Origin: Ulota crispa
Taxonomy: Eukaryota; Streptophyta; Bryopsida; Orthotrichales; Orthotrichaceae
NCBI GenBank assembly: GCA_963920765.1
Contig: OY987250.1
Coordinates: 13,818,409-13,882,408, forward strand
Reading direction: 5' to 3'
Length of the DNA stretch: 64,000 bases
Part shown: piece by piece, positions 1 to 10,502 of the stretch
Numbering within the stretch: position 1 is the first letter of the stretch
Layout of the letters: every line of letters starts with the position of its first letter
The notes under the pieces: generated by a model
The model's database searches: none
What the model was told of the DNA's origin: nothing
Seen by the model: the letters and a program-made list of their open reading frames with translations, nothing else
Translations under genes and position numbers: made by a program

Positions 1-788
1 TAGAGGAGTGAGATATTGATATTTGAAGTGAAAAAGAAAAAGAAAGTCCCTTGTTGCCCAAAATTTTCAAAAGCCTTTGATTACTCCTAAATCAAAAAAA
101 ATTGCTCTACGCAAAGTTGAGGTTTATTTTTCCCATGTAGAAGACCAAGTTATGTAAGTGTGGGAGAATTTTCAAATCAATTGGAGGTGTGAATCATACT
201 CTGTAAAATCTTGCAATGCTGTAAGGCCATGAAATTTGCATATGCACTAGGCAAAATTGGAGGATTTATGTACAATTCAGAAATCTAAATTACTTTGATC
301 CAAATGGTAAAAACCAAGGAATCTTGGTTGACTACAACTTGAAAAAAAGAAGTCAAAAAACAAATACACAAAGAGCTTAAAAAAGTAAAGCACCAAATTT
401 TACAAGGGGCAAAAGGAATGGAGGTTTGGGAGTTCCATATCTATCGGCAAACTAAAATTTCTCATAACTTTCATCTCATCAATCAAAATTAAATGATTAA
501 AAGCTTCCCACATATATATAATCTAGAGAACCAATTTTAGTTTTTTATTTATTTTTAAATGCAATATTTAATTTTTTTTGGGTTGCCTACCCTCCCTTGT
601 TTTCCAAAAATTCATGCATAAACTCTTCAATAAATGTCGGATTGAAGAAAAAATTAAATACCCACATAGGCCTCGGAATTCCCCATCTTCTATATAAGTT
701 TCAAAAAATCACACAAAATATTTTAACTGTAAGTACATGCCCAAAACCCCACTTGGCCCCAGGGGCCACTTGGGCCTTTAGGGGTTAA
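1..788 (+). mobile_element. TTAA-flanked MITE, family A (cut by window start)
   Basis: Right-hand 788 bases of a ~0.93 kb non-autonomous element whose other copies begin TTAACCCCTAAAGGACC. The right end reads GGGCCTTTAGGGGTTAA, with TTAA at 785..788, preceded by a small GGCCCC/GGGGCC palindrome typical of the subterminal part of this family. The interior matches the other copies in order: the GTGAGATATTGA block at the start, the CTCATAACTTTCAT block near 465 and the TCACACAAAATA block near 708. It has no coding capacity; short ORFs here are chance. The family is inferred to be piggyBac-like from the TTAA target site and CCC-starting ends. Confidence 0.75.
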
Positions 789-1309
789 TACCATGAACAA
801 TTTGCTACTTGAACTGCGTTATAAAAGAATTCATCCATTAGCCTTTACTGGATTTCAAAAACACAGTTCAATAAAAAGAAACTCATATACCTTATGCAAA
901 TTCCAAGTACACTTTTCACATTACCTCCAATTGTTGGACACCAAATAAAAAGCAACCTCAATCATCTAATACCAAAGAGTGTTGACAAAATACTTTTGCA
1001 TCTCTTTTTATTCAATACCAGCGCACTTTGCCACGAGATTCTCTTCATTTTCGGTGACTTTTCATGTGAATTTTCGCCCTTCCCTCCCTTTTCCTCTCTT
1101 TCCCTACTCAAGTGACTTTCAACCATCCCTTTCCCTACTTTTTGCTCTTAGCTCCCTCCTTGAATTTCAAATCCTGGATGGCAAAAAGACACCCAATATT
1201 TGATGCCCAATGCTCTCCAATAGAGAATTTTGAACTTTTGGTGTTGAGTATTGCGTGACAGACAAGCCACATTTCATAATATATATTTGTATTTAGATGT
1301 AAGTCATTG
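789..1309. other. No feature recognised
   Basis: AT-rich intergenic DNA with a pyrimidine-rich stretch near 1030..1150. Short ORFs occur on both strands but none has recognisable protein features. Confidence 0.5.
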
Positions 1310-1546
1310 TTAACGCTTGAGCGCCCAGTCAACATTATACTATTGATGGGCCCACAAACTTTATCTCACTTTTTTTCTTAATTTGTACGGTGAAAACAGT
1401 CACAGTTGGTTCCCATTAGCAAAGAAGGTAGTCCTTTTTCAAATCCTACAATCAATTTTTCTGAATGTAATTTTCCAAGCTGTGGTGGCCATTAAACCCC
1501 CATTTTCTCCTAAATCTTAAAATTACTCTGGACGCTCAGGGGTTAA
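1310..1546. mobile_element. TTAA-flanked MITE, family B (237 bp)
   Basis: Left end TTAACGCTTGAGCGCCC and right end GGACGCTCAGGGGTTAA are imperfect inverted repeats, each with TTAA at the outer edge. The same GAGCGCC-type ends occur at 39689..40351 and, as a lone right end, at 10391..10406. No coding capacity. Confidence 0.7.
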
Positions 1547-2059
1547 TAATGTGGAGTTAAGTCCTGCAGTGGCTCCCTACAAATTAAGCACTCACACACA
1601 AAACTGTGACCACCCTCTAGATAGGATAGAAAGAAAACACCCGACAAAAAAAACCTGCATAATCTTGTGGTTCAGAGCATTGTGTTATTCGTAAACCACC
1701 GCAAGTCCCATTCATTTTAAACAATAGATTATTTTGCAGAATTGGGGTTTTGGAAACATTAGACACAAGTTTTCTTGCATGTCGGCAATTCTAGAATCTT
1801 TACCCGTGATTACAAATTTGGTTCATCCATTTCCTTGCGGTGGTTCACGGTTCACGTGATACACTTCTCTTCAAGCATTACCTTATACAAAGACAAGCAA
1901 CTACATTGCAAGAGATTGTGTTGTAGTAGTAGTGACTTGCTTTTTGAGCAAGGTACCTATTACACAAACCTTCTTCAAGTAGCTTCATTGGATACAAAGC
2001 CTCCTCATGTCAAGGGCGACCCTTGGACAAAGAGCAGCCAACATAATGAAGCAGTAAAA
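1547..2059. other. No feature recognised
   Basis: Mixed AT-rich sequence. An ORF at 1775..2071 has no recognisable domain and runs into a degenerate repeat copy. Confidence 0.4.
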
Positions 2060-2345
2060 TGTATTTTTTAGAATATTAGGGGACAACCACTTTGCTCAAG
2101 GTTTTACGTGTTGTTTTATTAAAAAATAACATCTTTACCATTCAAAAGATAGGGTTTTCAAAACGACATTTTTAAAGACTAACTACCACCAGTTTTAAAT
2201 GAACATTTTAAATACAAGTCTAAATATTTAAGGAATCTATGGTAACACAAAGACATAAGTACTGCCACTTGTTTTTTACAAAGGACCATTCTGGAACAGC
2301 CTTTTATTTTGGTAGAGCTCGGCCTTTGAATTGCAGTCCCGAGCC
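2060..2345. repeat. Degenerate copy of the GGCCACACAGGC-ended repeat
   Basis: The order of interior blocks (GGGGACAACCACTTTGCTCAAGG, split by small changes, then a poly-pyrimidine segment, then ACTGCCACTTGTTTTTTACA and CTTTTATTTTGGT) matches better copies at 54045..54333, 27509..27801 and 20725..21060. The left end is not clear and the right end is decayed. Confidence 0.4.
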
Positions 2346-2754
2346 AACAAACAGTCCACAATCCAATCCCATATACTGAAATACATATGCATGTCCTGTC
2401 TAAGCTGCTAATGACTTGCTCTCCAACTTTGGTGCCAGGCAATTTTAGCAATATTCAGCAAGAAATGAACAAAACCAACACATGCAATTTCGTCTGTGAA
2501 TCCCAGATATTTCCACCGATCTTCAATCTAAGTCATCTGTTGAAAGTTCAAGTAAAAGGTAAGTTCAACAAGTGGCAAACATTGGGCTTTGTGGAGATAC
2601 GTGCACTGCTCTCCAACAAGTTCTCGAGTTCTTTTAAATTCAACCAGACAGCAATCACTACAGAACTGCAATTGCACAATTCAATATCAACAAAATCTCA
2701 TGAAACCTTACGCCAGCTAGCAATCTCTGACCACACGTTTACAAATCATCATAC

Positions 2755-3456
2755 GGGTGATTGCAAGAAACACTTGTAGGTGCTTTTTGGCTCGTAACCT
2801 TTGTGCATCAAGTTTTTTTTAGCTGAATTTTCAGAGGAAAGTACATGTCATAATTACAAACCTTTCATAATTTTTACAGTTTTTTTACAATTATTTTGCT
2901 ATTTTTGAACAACCCCCAAATAGGGGTCTACCTTGGTCATTTTTGGGGTTTTTAGTATTGTTTTGGATTCAAAAAAGCTTTTCTAGGGTTATAAGTTGAG
3001 GATGTTGTTTATGGAACATGCTTACATGCACTTGTAAATGGGTTTTGCAAAATTATAAATTCCATGGCATTTACATTGTCTCAAAGTGGGCATCCTATCT
3101 CCCTTCATTGGCAAAATACAAAGAAATTTCTCAACAAAGCAATTGTACCATGTGAATGTGTTTAATGGGTTCTCAAATGGCCAGCTTTTATTTGATTTTT
3201 TTGAATTATTTTACTATTTTCTAAAAAGCAAGAAAGAAATTGACTTTTTGTTGGTGATTTTGTTTTGTGCATAACTTTTAGAATTAAAAAATTCTAGGTC
3301 TGAATTTTCACGAGTATGCTATTTTAAGTGCTTTACAAAATTTCCATAGTTTATTTTATTTTTAAAAAATATATTTCAAAAGCTCATAGTACTACATAGT
3401 ACTACCAGTTTAAGGGTGTTTGAGACAAAACAGTGAAGTGTTTCTTGCAATTACCC
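2755..3456. mobile_element. MITE with GGGTGATTGCAAGAA ends (702 bp)
   Basis: Left end GGGTGATTGCAAGAAACAC and right end GTTTCTTGCAATTACCC are inverted repeats. The element is flanked by a 4-bp direct repeat ATAC (2751..2754 and 3457..3460), read as the target-site duplication. It is homologous, in inverted orientation, to 17512..18243 and 33331..34166. An internal ORF at 3086..3274 is also present in the 17.5 kb copy, but it has no start context or domain and looks like shared non-coding sequence. The superfamily is not assigned. Confidence 0.75.
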
Positions 3457-4239
3457 ATACTCCTAAAATTACAGTGACCTCTATAATATTACATCATTAA
3501 TTTCTAAAATGAGGCTGTTGAAGTTGAGATGATATTAGAGAGGGTGCACATAGTGATACTAAAGAGGTTTCATTTTTATTGCTTCTCTTTGTATCACACT
3601 TTATTGTTTTTCAAAATTTTGTGATTTAAAGGAGTTTTGGACTTTCATGAAATCTTTCACTTTTCTATTACAATGAACAAAAGATTTGAAACATTTATTA
3701 CATTGAAGCAATTTTGAATTTCACGAATGATGAATATGTAGCTCATCAAACGGCAACCGCTAGTATTACTGTAAAAAATGATAATTGGTATATGAGACTT
3801 GATATAATTTGACGGAGCTGAAATTATGGCTACTTGAGATTCAAAGAACTCGAGAACTTATTGGAGAGCATTGTACAGTTCTGATTCACAACAAGGAATG
3901 CACTAAGGGGACCTGGCAAATCAGAGCGCCGTGCAGCCATGTTGTCAACACCCCAGCTCCCCTCCTGCCTCCAGAGCTCTTGAGCCAGCAGATCACCTTA
4001 ACAATGAGAACATGCAACTGAATTTTCAAGCGTCAGCGCCACTCGAGATATTCTTCCAACAAGCAACAAGCCTCGTCAGTAGTAAAGCTTCTCATCAGCC
4101 ACCTACTTGAAAGCACTGAGATTGAAATTCCACGGTGTACGAAATGCAGAAACAACAGACAAGTTTGCATTGTAAAATTGTCTAATATTTTTGCATTTCC
4201 AGTTCCAAGGCCAACATGGGAATTCATTCTAATCATGTA
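3457..4239. other. No clear feature
   Basis: AT-rich, with a segment at about 3480..3580 that resembles the small foldback at 22477..22632 (GTGATACTAAAGAGG block). 3890..4010 is GC-richer but without a recognisable exon. Confidence 0.4.
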
Positions 4240-4567
4240 CTCCCTCTGTCCCTCTAAAAACGTCCAAAAAAATTCCTTGCAAAGGATTAACTGTGTTTTT
4301 AGTCTTGTGCTAGTGACACATGCATTCTAGGATCAATATACCATCTACTAAACGTATGCAAAATTTCTAGCTTTGATATCGTTGTTTGAACACCCAAATT
4401 CCATGCAAAAAATATCATATTTGTGCATGCTACCCTCTAAATGCTTAACTTGCCCCCATGAGATCATTGAACATGGCAAACGTTTTCTCAGCATTTGAGC
4501 AAAAGGGAAGTTTTTAGTGGTACAACAAATGTATCTAATTTGAAGCTTTTTAGAGGGACAGAGGCAG
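4240..4567. mobile_element. Stowaway-like MITE (328 bp)
   Basis: Left end CTCCCTCTGTCCCTCTAAAAA and right end TTTTTAGAGGGACAGAGGCAG are inverted repeats flanked by TA on both sides (4238..4239 and 4568..4569). CTCCCTC-starting ends with a TA target site are the established signature of plant Stowaway elements of the Tc1/mariner superfamily. No coding capacity. Confidence 0.85.
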
Positions 4568-5124
4568 TATTTCTTAACCACAGATTTGCCTTGTGTAAGA
4601 TTACATGGAGCGTGCAAGTTAAGTGAGGTCGGAGCGCAATGGATCACAAGCAATAATCCGTTCTAAAAGAACTCATTATCTTACACAAACAAGTTTTCTT
4701 TTGCTGTTTCATTCAAATTTCAAAATCTTGGCTCTTTTTGTATCCTATTCTTGGTCAGTTTATCTAGGAAGTTATGAGCAACCATGTGGGTTAAGTTCAC
4801 ATGGTTCAATCGTGGTAGGTAAAATTGTCAACATTCTCCTTCCATATTTGATTATGCACCTCTTGGTTACCAATTTTAAACCAACTAGTACATGGGCACG
4901 TGCTTTGCACAAAGTAGACATGCATGGTTACTGCAAGAAGGGCGCACTTCTATACCTGAGAGGCACTTTCACAAGGAGCTGATATGAGTCTTTCGTGGAA
5001 GAAAATCACGGTTTCTTCTGTGATTTGCCTTGTAAATCGGGCATCACCAAAGAACATGAGACTAAAGGAAGATTTCGAGATTTTCCTGCATGATGAGGCG
5101 CACTTAAGGTCGGGCAGGCTTTCA
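4568..5124. other. No feature recognised
   Basis: Mixed sequence. An ORF at 4623..4982 (119 residues) shows no domain, and its codon pattern is not distinguishable from background. Confidence 0.35.
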
Positions 5125-5840
5125 AAAGAAATGAACTTTGGTCACATGGATGAGATACTAATTTCTAAATGAATGAAATGTGCACAAGTAAATGGATGAT
5201 ATTTTGAATTATGAATGAATGAAATGTGTGCACTTAGACAGATGAGGTTGTGGTTTCTGAATGAATGAAGTTTGTACACTTGGATGGATGAGAGTTTGAT
5301 TTCTAAATGAATGAAATGTGCACAATTGGATGAATGATATGTTGGATTCTAAATGAAACACCATATTTGTTAAATTGGGAAAAACAGAGATACGTACTCC
5401 ACCTTAAACCCAAAAAGTTACCTTGAACCAGATTTGCAGGTATCAAATTCAATCCGAGCCACTAAGATTTTTTTGCTCACAAATTCCTCCTCTTAAGTGA
5501 GGGCATGTGTACCAAAAAAACACTACATGCTCGGTTTTAGGTGATCACCTAAAACCTTTGAAAGTCCCAAAATGTACTCTTTTTCCAATTTAACAAATAT
5601 GGTGTTATGCATAAAATGTGTGCACTTCAACGGATGAGGTTGTGATTTTTGAACAAATGAAGTTTGCACACTTGGATGGATGAGATACTTATTCTGAATT
5701 AATGAAAGGTGTACAATTGGAAGAATGAAATTTGTATTTTTTAAATGAAAATAAGCAAACTTCTGAATCACTTGAGACCACACAAATGGATGAACAGAAC
5801 TTATGATTTTTGACAAATAGAAACAAATGGGATTTCATAA
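5125..5840. repeat. 46-bp minisatellite interrupted by a small MITE
   Basis: A diverged tandem repeat built on units resembling GAATGAAATGTGCACA plus TTGGATGGATGAG. Equivalent points recur at 5171, 5217, 5263, 5309 and 5355, an exact 46-base spacing. After an insertion the same register continues at 5653, 5699, 5745 and 5791. Units diverge more strongly towards the right. No coding function is apparent. Confidence 0.75.
5357..5606. mobile_element. MITE inserted in the 46-bp minisatellite (~250 bp)
   Basis: Left end ACACCATATTTGTTAAATTG and right end CAATTTAACAAATATGGTGT are near-perfect inverted repeats. The tandem array is broken exactly here and resumes on the right, showing a later insertion. 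The target duplication is not clear. Confidence 0.7.
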
Positions 5841-5887
5841 ATTGAAGACATGCTTCTGGATGATTGAATAGTAAGAAACTACAATTT

Positions 5888-6554
5888 CTATGAAATTGTG
5901 TGAACTTCATGAACTGTTGGTGGATTCACTTGGATCTTACTTATTTGAACATCTACAAAATCATTAGTAACTGCTTTGTTTTTGCATTTGGAGCTTTTCT
6001 TGTACTTCTTTATAGTTGAAAAATGTCGTACAATATCAGAAGTTTTCCACTTTAAACTAGTCCCTTCTTTTGGAAAATCTAATGATGTAATCAAGTCTTT
6101 TTTAGAGCTAGATTTTCTTTTACCCTCGCAATATGTAATAAGTTTTTTTTAAAGATTTATTCCAACAAAGAGATGATGACTTTAAACAAAGGTCTACAAA
6201 CTCATTTTGACCCGGTAAAAACCATTCACATACAATGCAATAATTCTTTTGAAATTTTTTGTTGCCTTGTGTATTGTCTTTTACTTTTCAATTTTTTTTT
6301 CTCCACAACACATCTTTTCCAATGCCTTGGGGTTTAACTTCATAAACTCTATCATATAGAGTTATGTTTTTACCTCTATACTCCAACAAAGCCCATGTAT
6401 GGCCAATAATCTGCTCAATAGTGTCTTCTTCCATAGCTACTATAGAAGTACCATTTTCTGTAGCAATAACCACTCCTCTCTTTTGATTGCAAGGACAAAA
6501 ATTAGAAGTATCCTTGGGATAACTTTCTCCGCAATTGTCACAGAACCTTGTCAT
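5888..6554 (-). pseudogene. Possible gene relic with a CxxC...CxC zinc-ribbon-like segment
   Basis: Not recognised with certainty. On the minus strand an ORF from 6554 to 6288 (88 residues) starts MTRFCDNCGESYPKD and carries four cysteines spaced C-x2-C then C-x-C, like a zinc ribbon. It is followed by a compact, charged region with ordinary protein composition. About 150 bases further along the minus strand, an open frame (6130..5888) encodes a lysine-rich stretch including KRKSSSKKD, then SLKWKTSDIVRHF. Composition is more protein-like than the surroundings. It could be two exons of a decayed or captured gene, or chance. Nearby DNA is all repeat-derived, and no splice pair joining the two pieces could be fixed. 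Confidence 0.3.
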
Positions 6555-6799
6555 GCTAGGATTTTTTTTTTTTTATCAATTTTTACAAACAAAAGGGTTG
6601 ACACCATTTTATAACAATGACAAACTTTTAAGACATGCAAGTATAGATGTGGCATACCTAATCATATATAATAAAAACAACTCCAATTCGGGATACTAGT
6701 GTATGAAAACAGCAAAAAGTAAGTGCACTTTGAGCAGTTTATTACTTGAACACTGTAATGTACATATATGGGAAAGACTCTTAGTTACCTTTCTTTTAC

Positions 6800-6970
6800 C
6801 AAAGACTTCTGACACTCTTTTGCACATAGAGACTACCGGCTCCCTATCACACATTGATCCTAGCACCCTGTTGCACGTCGAGACTCCGAGCACCTTGTTG
6901 CAAACCAAAAAATCTTAGCGCTCAATTGCACGAAGAAATCCTAGTGCTCAACCACACACAAAAACATCGG
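6800..6970. repeat. 27-bp minisatellite
   Basis: About six imperfect copies of a 27-base unit, visible as a 9-residue repeat in a + strand frame (KTSDTLLHI, ETTGSLSHI, DPSTLLHV, ETPSTLLQT). The corresponding minus frame is repetitive too. The ORF is short and no gene is inferred. Confidence 0.6.
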
Positions 6971-7100
6971 AAACAAGGCACAGGTAGTGACCCGAGACCG
7001 CCTTGCAAGCCCAATACAAGTGCAAATATATAGTGAGTACTTGTATCTCATGAGTAGTGATATTTTCTTAGTATAGGTATCTTTTACAAATTGGTATTTT

Positions 7101-7177
7101 GTGGCCATACACTATTGTGCACAGTGTATGGCCCATGCTAGAATGGCCATGCACTGTGCTCAATAGTGTATGGTCAC
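7101..7177. repeat. 77-nt inverted repeat (hairpin)
   Basis: A left arm of 33 bases (7101..7133) and a right arm of 33 bases (7145..7177) are complementary with about three mismatches around an 11-base loop. It could be a very small MITE or a miRNA-like foldback. Confidence 0.65.
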
Positions 7178-7181
7178 TACA

Positions 7182-7445
7182 TCAAATAGTATATTTAGAT
7201 TGCTTTAAAAATTAGGTTGCCTTATCTTGAAAAGTAACCTCATTATCCAACAATTGCAAGCTTGAAAATTCATTCAACTCTTTATACATTATGATTTCAC
7301 TTGATTTACAAATTGGACATTACTAGTTTGTCTTTCTACAACTATATTGTATTTGCTTAGCCTTTGATTTTTTTTTTACAATAGTTATAGCTAAAAATCA
7401 TTGTAGCTACAATAAATATTTAAATATATTATAGGATACAATGTA
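7182..7445. repeat. Degenerate copy of the GCATTTAGGTTGCC MITE
   Basis: Begins AAATAGTATATTTAGATTGC and shares interior blocks in order (TAGTTTGTCTTTCTAC, then AAAATCATTGTAGC) with the clearer copies at 43208..43501 and 29295..29598. The right end is decayed. Confidence 0.5.
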
Positions 7446-8078
7446 TTAGATAAGTTTTGTACATGTACTGATGAGTACTCATAGACAAAAAATTCCATAC
7501 TTAAAGTTTCTATTACAATAACAACAAAGTTATTTATTATATGTAGAATAACACTCAACACACACATGCAATTGTTTTTTTCTTATTCACTTGCTTAGGA
7601 GTACTTTAAGTACAAGTACTTTCATTTCCTACACTCAAAATATAGTAAAAATATTTTAAGTTACATACAATCTTTTGATGAGTATATATTGCTTGCAATA
7701 AAAGATAGAATATTTATAGAATTCAATAATTAACCATAGCATTTGAAGTAGTATTGAAATGTGTAAATAAGAGAAGTTCAATTAAAAAGATCACCAATTT
7801 TCAATCTCAATATATTAGAATTTCAATCGTATTTACATTAAATGCATCTTAATTAATTGTCAATAATGAGCCCTAACATTGTAGAATTCCTTGTCTATAA
7901 GTGTCATGCAACACAATTCCTTGCCAAAATGTAGGTAGTCTATGGATATGACGTACTGCAATACCACTTTTGAGTACATGGCCTACAAGTGAGCACTACA
8001 AACATTGAAATGTGTTTGTAACACTATCTTTTTATTCACCTTTATCTTTGTTTTTAGTGGGAGATAGTTTACTCACCA
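7446..8078. other. No feature recognised
   Basis: Very AT-rich sequence without ORFs or clear inverted repeats. Confidence 0.5.
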
Positions 8079-9016
8079 TTACCTTTCCACAATAAAGATT
8101 GTTGTCACTTGGAATTTTGGACTCATTGCTTCCATTTTATATAAATGTTGAGGCAAAATAATTCTTTGAATAACACAAATGTCAACCTTTGTGGGTGTTG
8201 CCAAATTTGGTTTGTAACATATGATGCTGTGTACTTCAAGCCATGGTGGGCAATATCCAAAAGCTCCCAGCTGAACCAAATGAGTACAAACCTTCAAATC
8301 AACCATCTTCAGTGCAATGATAGCATTAATCGTCATAGGAATATGTTGGTTCATAGATTTGCGCAAAATTAAGTAAATTGATCAGCAATCATCCGCACAA
8401 TAGAACCTTGGCTTGTTGTAGTAGACACATAGAGAAATCATATAATTCAACTGACGCAATATTGTTGGATTTTGGTATATGGAATCAAACAATATAAAAA
8501 ACATTAAAACATAAACTTATGTACCAACAATTTGAAGATGCTATATTGGTATATTAAGTTCCTATTCTCATGGATGTGAATATTCATATTGGAAAAGAAA
8601 AATGAAAGTAAACATCACCAAAACTATTAAATTGATAAATTCAAGTAGTCATGAAATTACTTGTGAGTAAAATTTGCAGTGAAAAAATAACCTATGATGT
8701 CTCATGAATTCATGGATGAATAGCATATGGATTTCAATTTATAGATCCATTGATCCAATGTGTCAAGGCTATTGAATTCAGTACCATTTTTTCTTGCCAA
8801 AACATGGTCACCTACTTGATATTGATTGCGGCCAAAAATGACATAACAAACTTTTTCAAAGTCATTGTGAAAGTGCATCAATGTGCCATCCTTTAAAAGT
8901 CTTTCATTACGGCCTCGCTCATGAGCCTGCATGAGGTTGTGAGGGACCTCATATGAGGGCCGATGACTCCAGGTGAAGGCTGGCCAGCCCTCATGGGTTT
9001 GCCCCAACATTCTCAT
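8079..9016 (-). pseudogene. Possible decayed gene, two minus-strand ORFs
   Basis: Not recognised. A minus-strand ORF at 9016..8702 (104 residues) contains YQVGDHVLARKNGTEF, which is reminiscent of the VGDxVL start of BAH-like or chromo-like folds. A second at 8366..8079 (95 residues) contains LGAFGYCPPWLEV. Both lie in AT-rich DNA and have a more protein-like composition than most chance ORFs here. They might be exons of one gene fragment together with the minus-strand ORFs at 5888..6554. No splice junctions could be verified. Confidence 0.25.
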
Positions 9017-9075
9017 GAGGGCTAGCCCTTACGGGCCAGGTTTAACCTTGTTTTACTGCTTTCTAGTTAACTAAG

Positions 9076-9195
9076 GGTATGTTCACACTTGGTGTTGAGA
9101 GGGGTATTAGCAATATGAATGTACTCTAAAGTATATTTAAATATATCTATTTTTCTTTGGCTATTACCACTCTTAACATCAAGTGTGAACATACC
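9076..9195. mobile_element. Small foldback MITE (120 bp)
   Basis: Left end GGTATGTTCACACTTGGTGTT (split by one change) pairs with right end AACATCAAGTGTGAACATACC. The element is mostly terminal inverted repeat with a short AT-rich middle. Confidence 0.75.
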
Positions 9196-9208
9196 ATAAG
9201 CTTATGTT

Positions 9209-9405
9209 TATCCCACTTGTGAGTTTACTTGAGTTCCTTTATAATGCTTGTGAGTTAACTTGACTTCTTTTTTTTCTGCTTGTGAGTTAACGATTTCTTT
9301 TTTTTTTTGCTTGTGAATTAACTTCACTTCTTTTTTTCTCCTTGTGAGTTAATTTGACTTCCTTTTTTTGCTTGTGAGTTAACTTCACTTTTAAGCAACT
9401 TTTTA
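9209..9405. repeat. Tandem repeat, CTTGTGAGTTAACTT units
   Basis: About six copies of a 30-38 base unit made of CTTGTGAGTTAACTTNACTTC followed by a T-rich run of variable length. The variable T-runs account for the spacing differences. Confidence 0.7.
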
Positions 9406-9742
9406 GATTCTATCTCATGCAAAACAATCACTCCTTGCCTCCTCCCCTCCTCCTCTTTCTCTCTTATTGGGCTCCTCCTTGTTTAGAAACTTGTTTTTGT
9501 ATCATCAAAAATTGGTTGTTGAAGCTTTTGAGGGTTTTGAGGTTTTTATTTCAAATTATGCTTGCACATTATGGAGCCTCCAATGGGAGGATTACTTTCT
9601 CTTATGTTGTCTGATAAGGGAGGAGATACTTCTTATAGGATCTTTAGTGAGAGACTCTCGTGGCAGAGGATTTGCATCTACTAGGAGAGAGTGGAAAGAG
9701 AGTACTTTGAGGTTCCTTGTAGAGCTATGTGCTAATTACTAT
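9406..9742. other. No feature recognised
   Basis: Pyrimidine-rich at the left. An ORF at 9467..9748 ends inside the next MITE and has no recognisable domain. Confidence 0.35.
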
Positions 9743-9958
9743 CACTAGAAGAAAAACATGCCATAAACGACTGCCACAAATTTTCATGACTAGGTCACAA
9801 TAACTGCCTTACAATTGCACAAACAACTGCTTAGCAACTGTACAACAATTTCATGACTAGATTGTAATTGTGCAATTGTTGTGCAGTTGTAAGGCAATTA
9901 TTGTGACCTAGTCATGAAAAATTGTGGCAGTTGTTTATGGCTTGTTTTTCTTCTAGTG
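9743..9958. mobile_element. CACTA-like MITE (216 bp)
   Basis: Starts CACTAGAAGAAAAACATG and ends CTTGTTTTTCTTCTAGTG as inverted repeats, with a 3-bp direct repeat TAT on both sides (9740..9742 and 9959..9961). CACTA ends plus a 3-bp target duplication are the signature of the CACTA (En/Spm) superfamily. The inverted repeat continues far inward, so it would fold into a long hairpin. No coding capacity. Confidence 0.85.
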
Positions 9959-10502
9959 TATTGGGAGCACTTAATATGGCAACCGTCACCAACTGTGTTG
10001 GTCATTGTTTTCCGTGCATTAGCGATTTGAAGCCCTAAAACTTATCATAAAAAAAAGTGCAATCTTCAATAATTTACTAGTGTGTGCATTCACATCTAAT
10101 CTTGCCGCTCACAAAATTTGAGATGAATCTGGGGCATACAGAATTTTGTAAAAATCATCAAATAGCAACTACCTACCAAAAACTGAGATTTTGTCATCAC
10201 ATGTTGTTTGATCAGATGTTATAATCTCCCATCTCCCTTGGGGAATTGTTCCCAAAATTTGCAAGCCATTTTCTAAGTAGATGTTCCACTATTTTCAATG
10301 ATCACTTTTTGTGGATCATTTGATTGATCGAGATACAATGCATCAAAGTTGTCCGTCTCCAAAAACCTTGATTTTGGTGAATACAACCTGGGCGCTCAAG
10401 GGTTAATCAGCGGTCAGCTTATGAATCTAAGCACTAGGGCTGTCTGATTGGACATATATTATTTTGACTGTACACCAAGGACGTATTAGTGTACAGCTGC
10501 CT
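9959..10502. other. Unassigned, with a lone family-B right end
   Basis: GGGCGCTCAAGGGTTAA at 10390..10406 matches the right end of the TTAA family B elements, but no matching left end was found upstream. It is probably the remains of a truncated copy. The rest is unassigned. Confidence 0.45.

Noticed and set aside
3086..3274. ORF MGILSPFIGKIQRN..., found again on the minus strand at 17684..17884
   Set aside because: Its recurrence is explained by the two copies of one MITE. It has no domain, and the third copy does not keep the frame.
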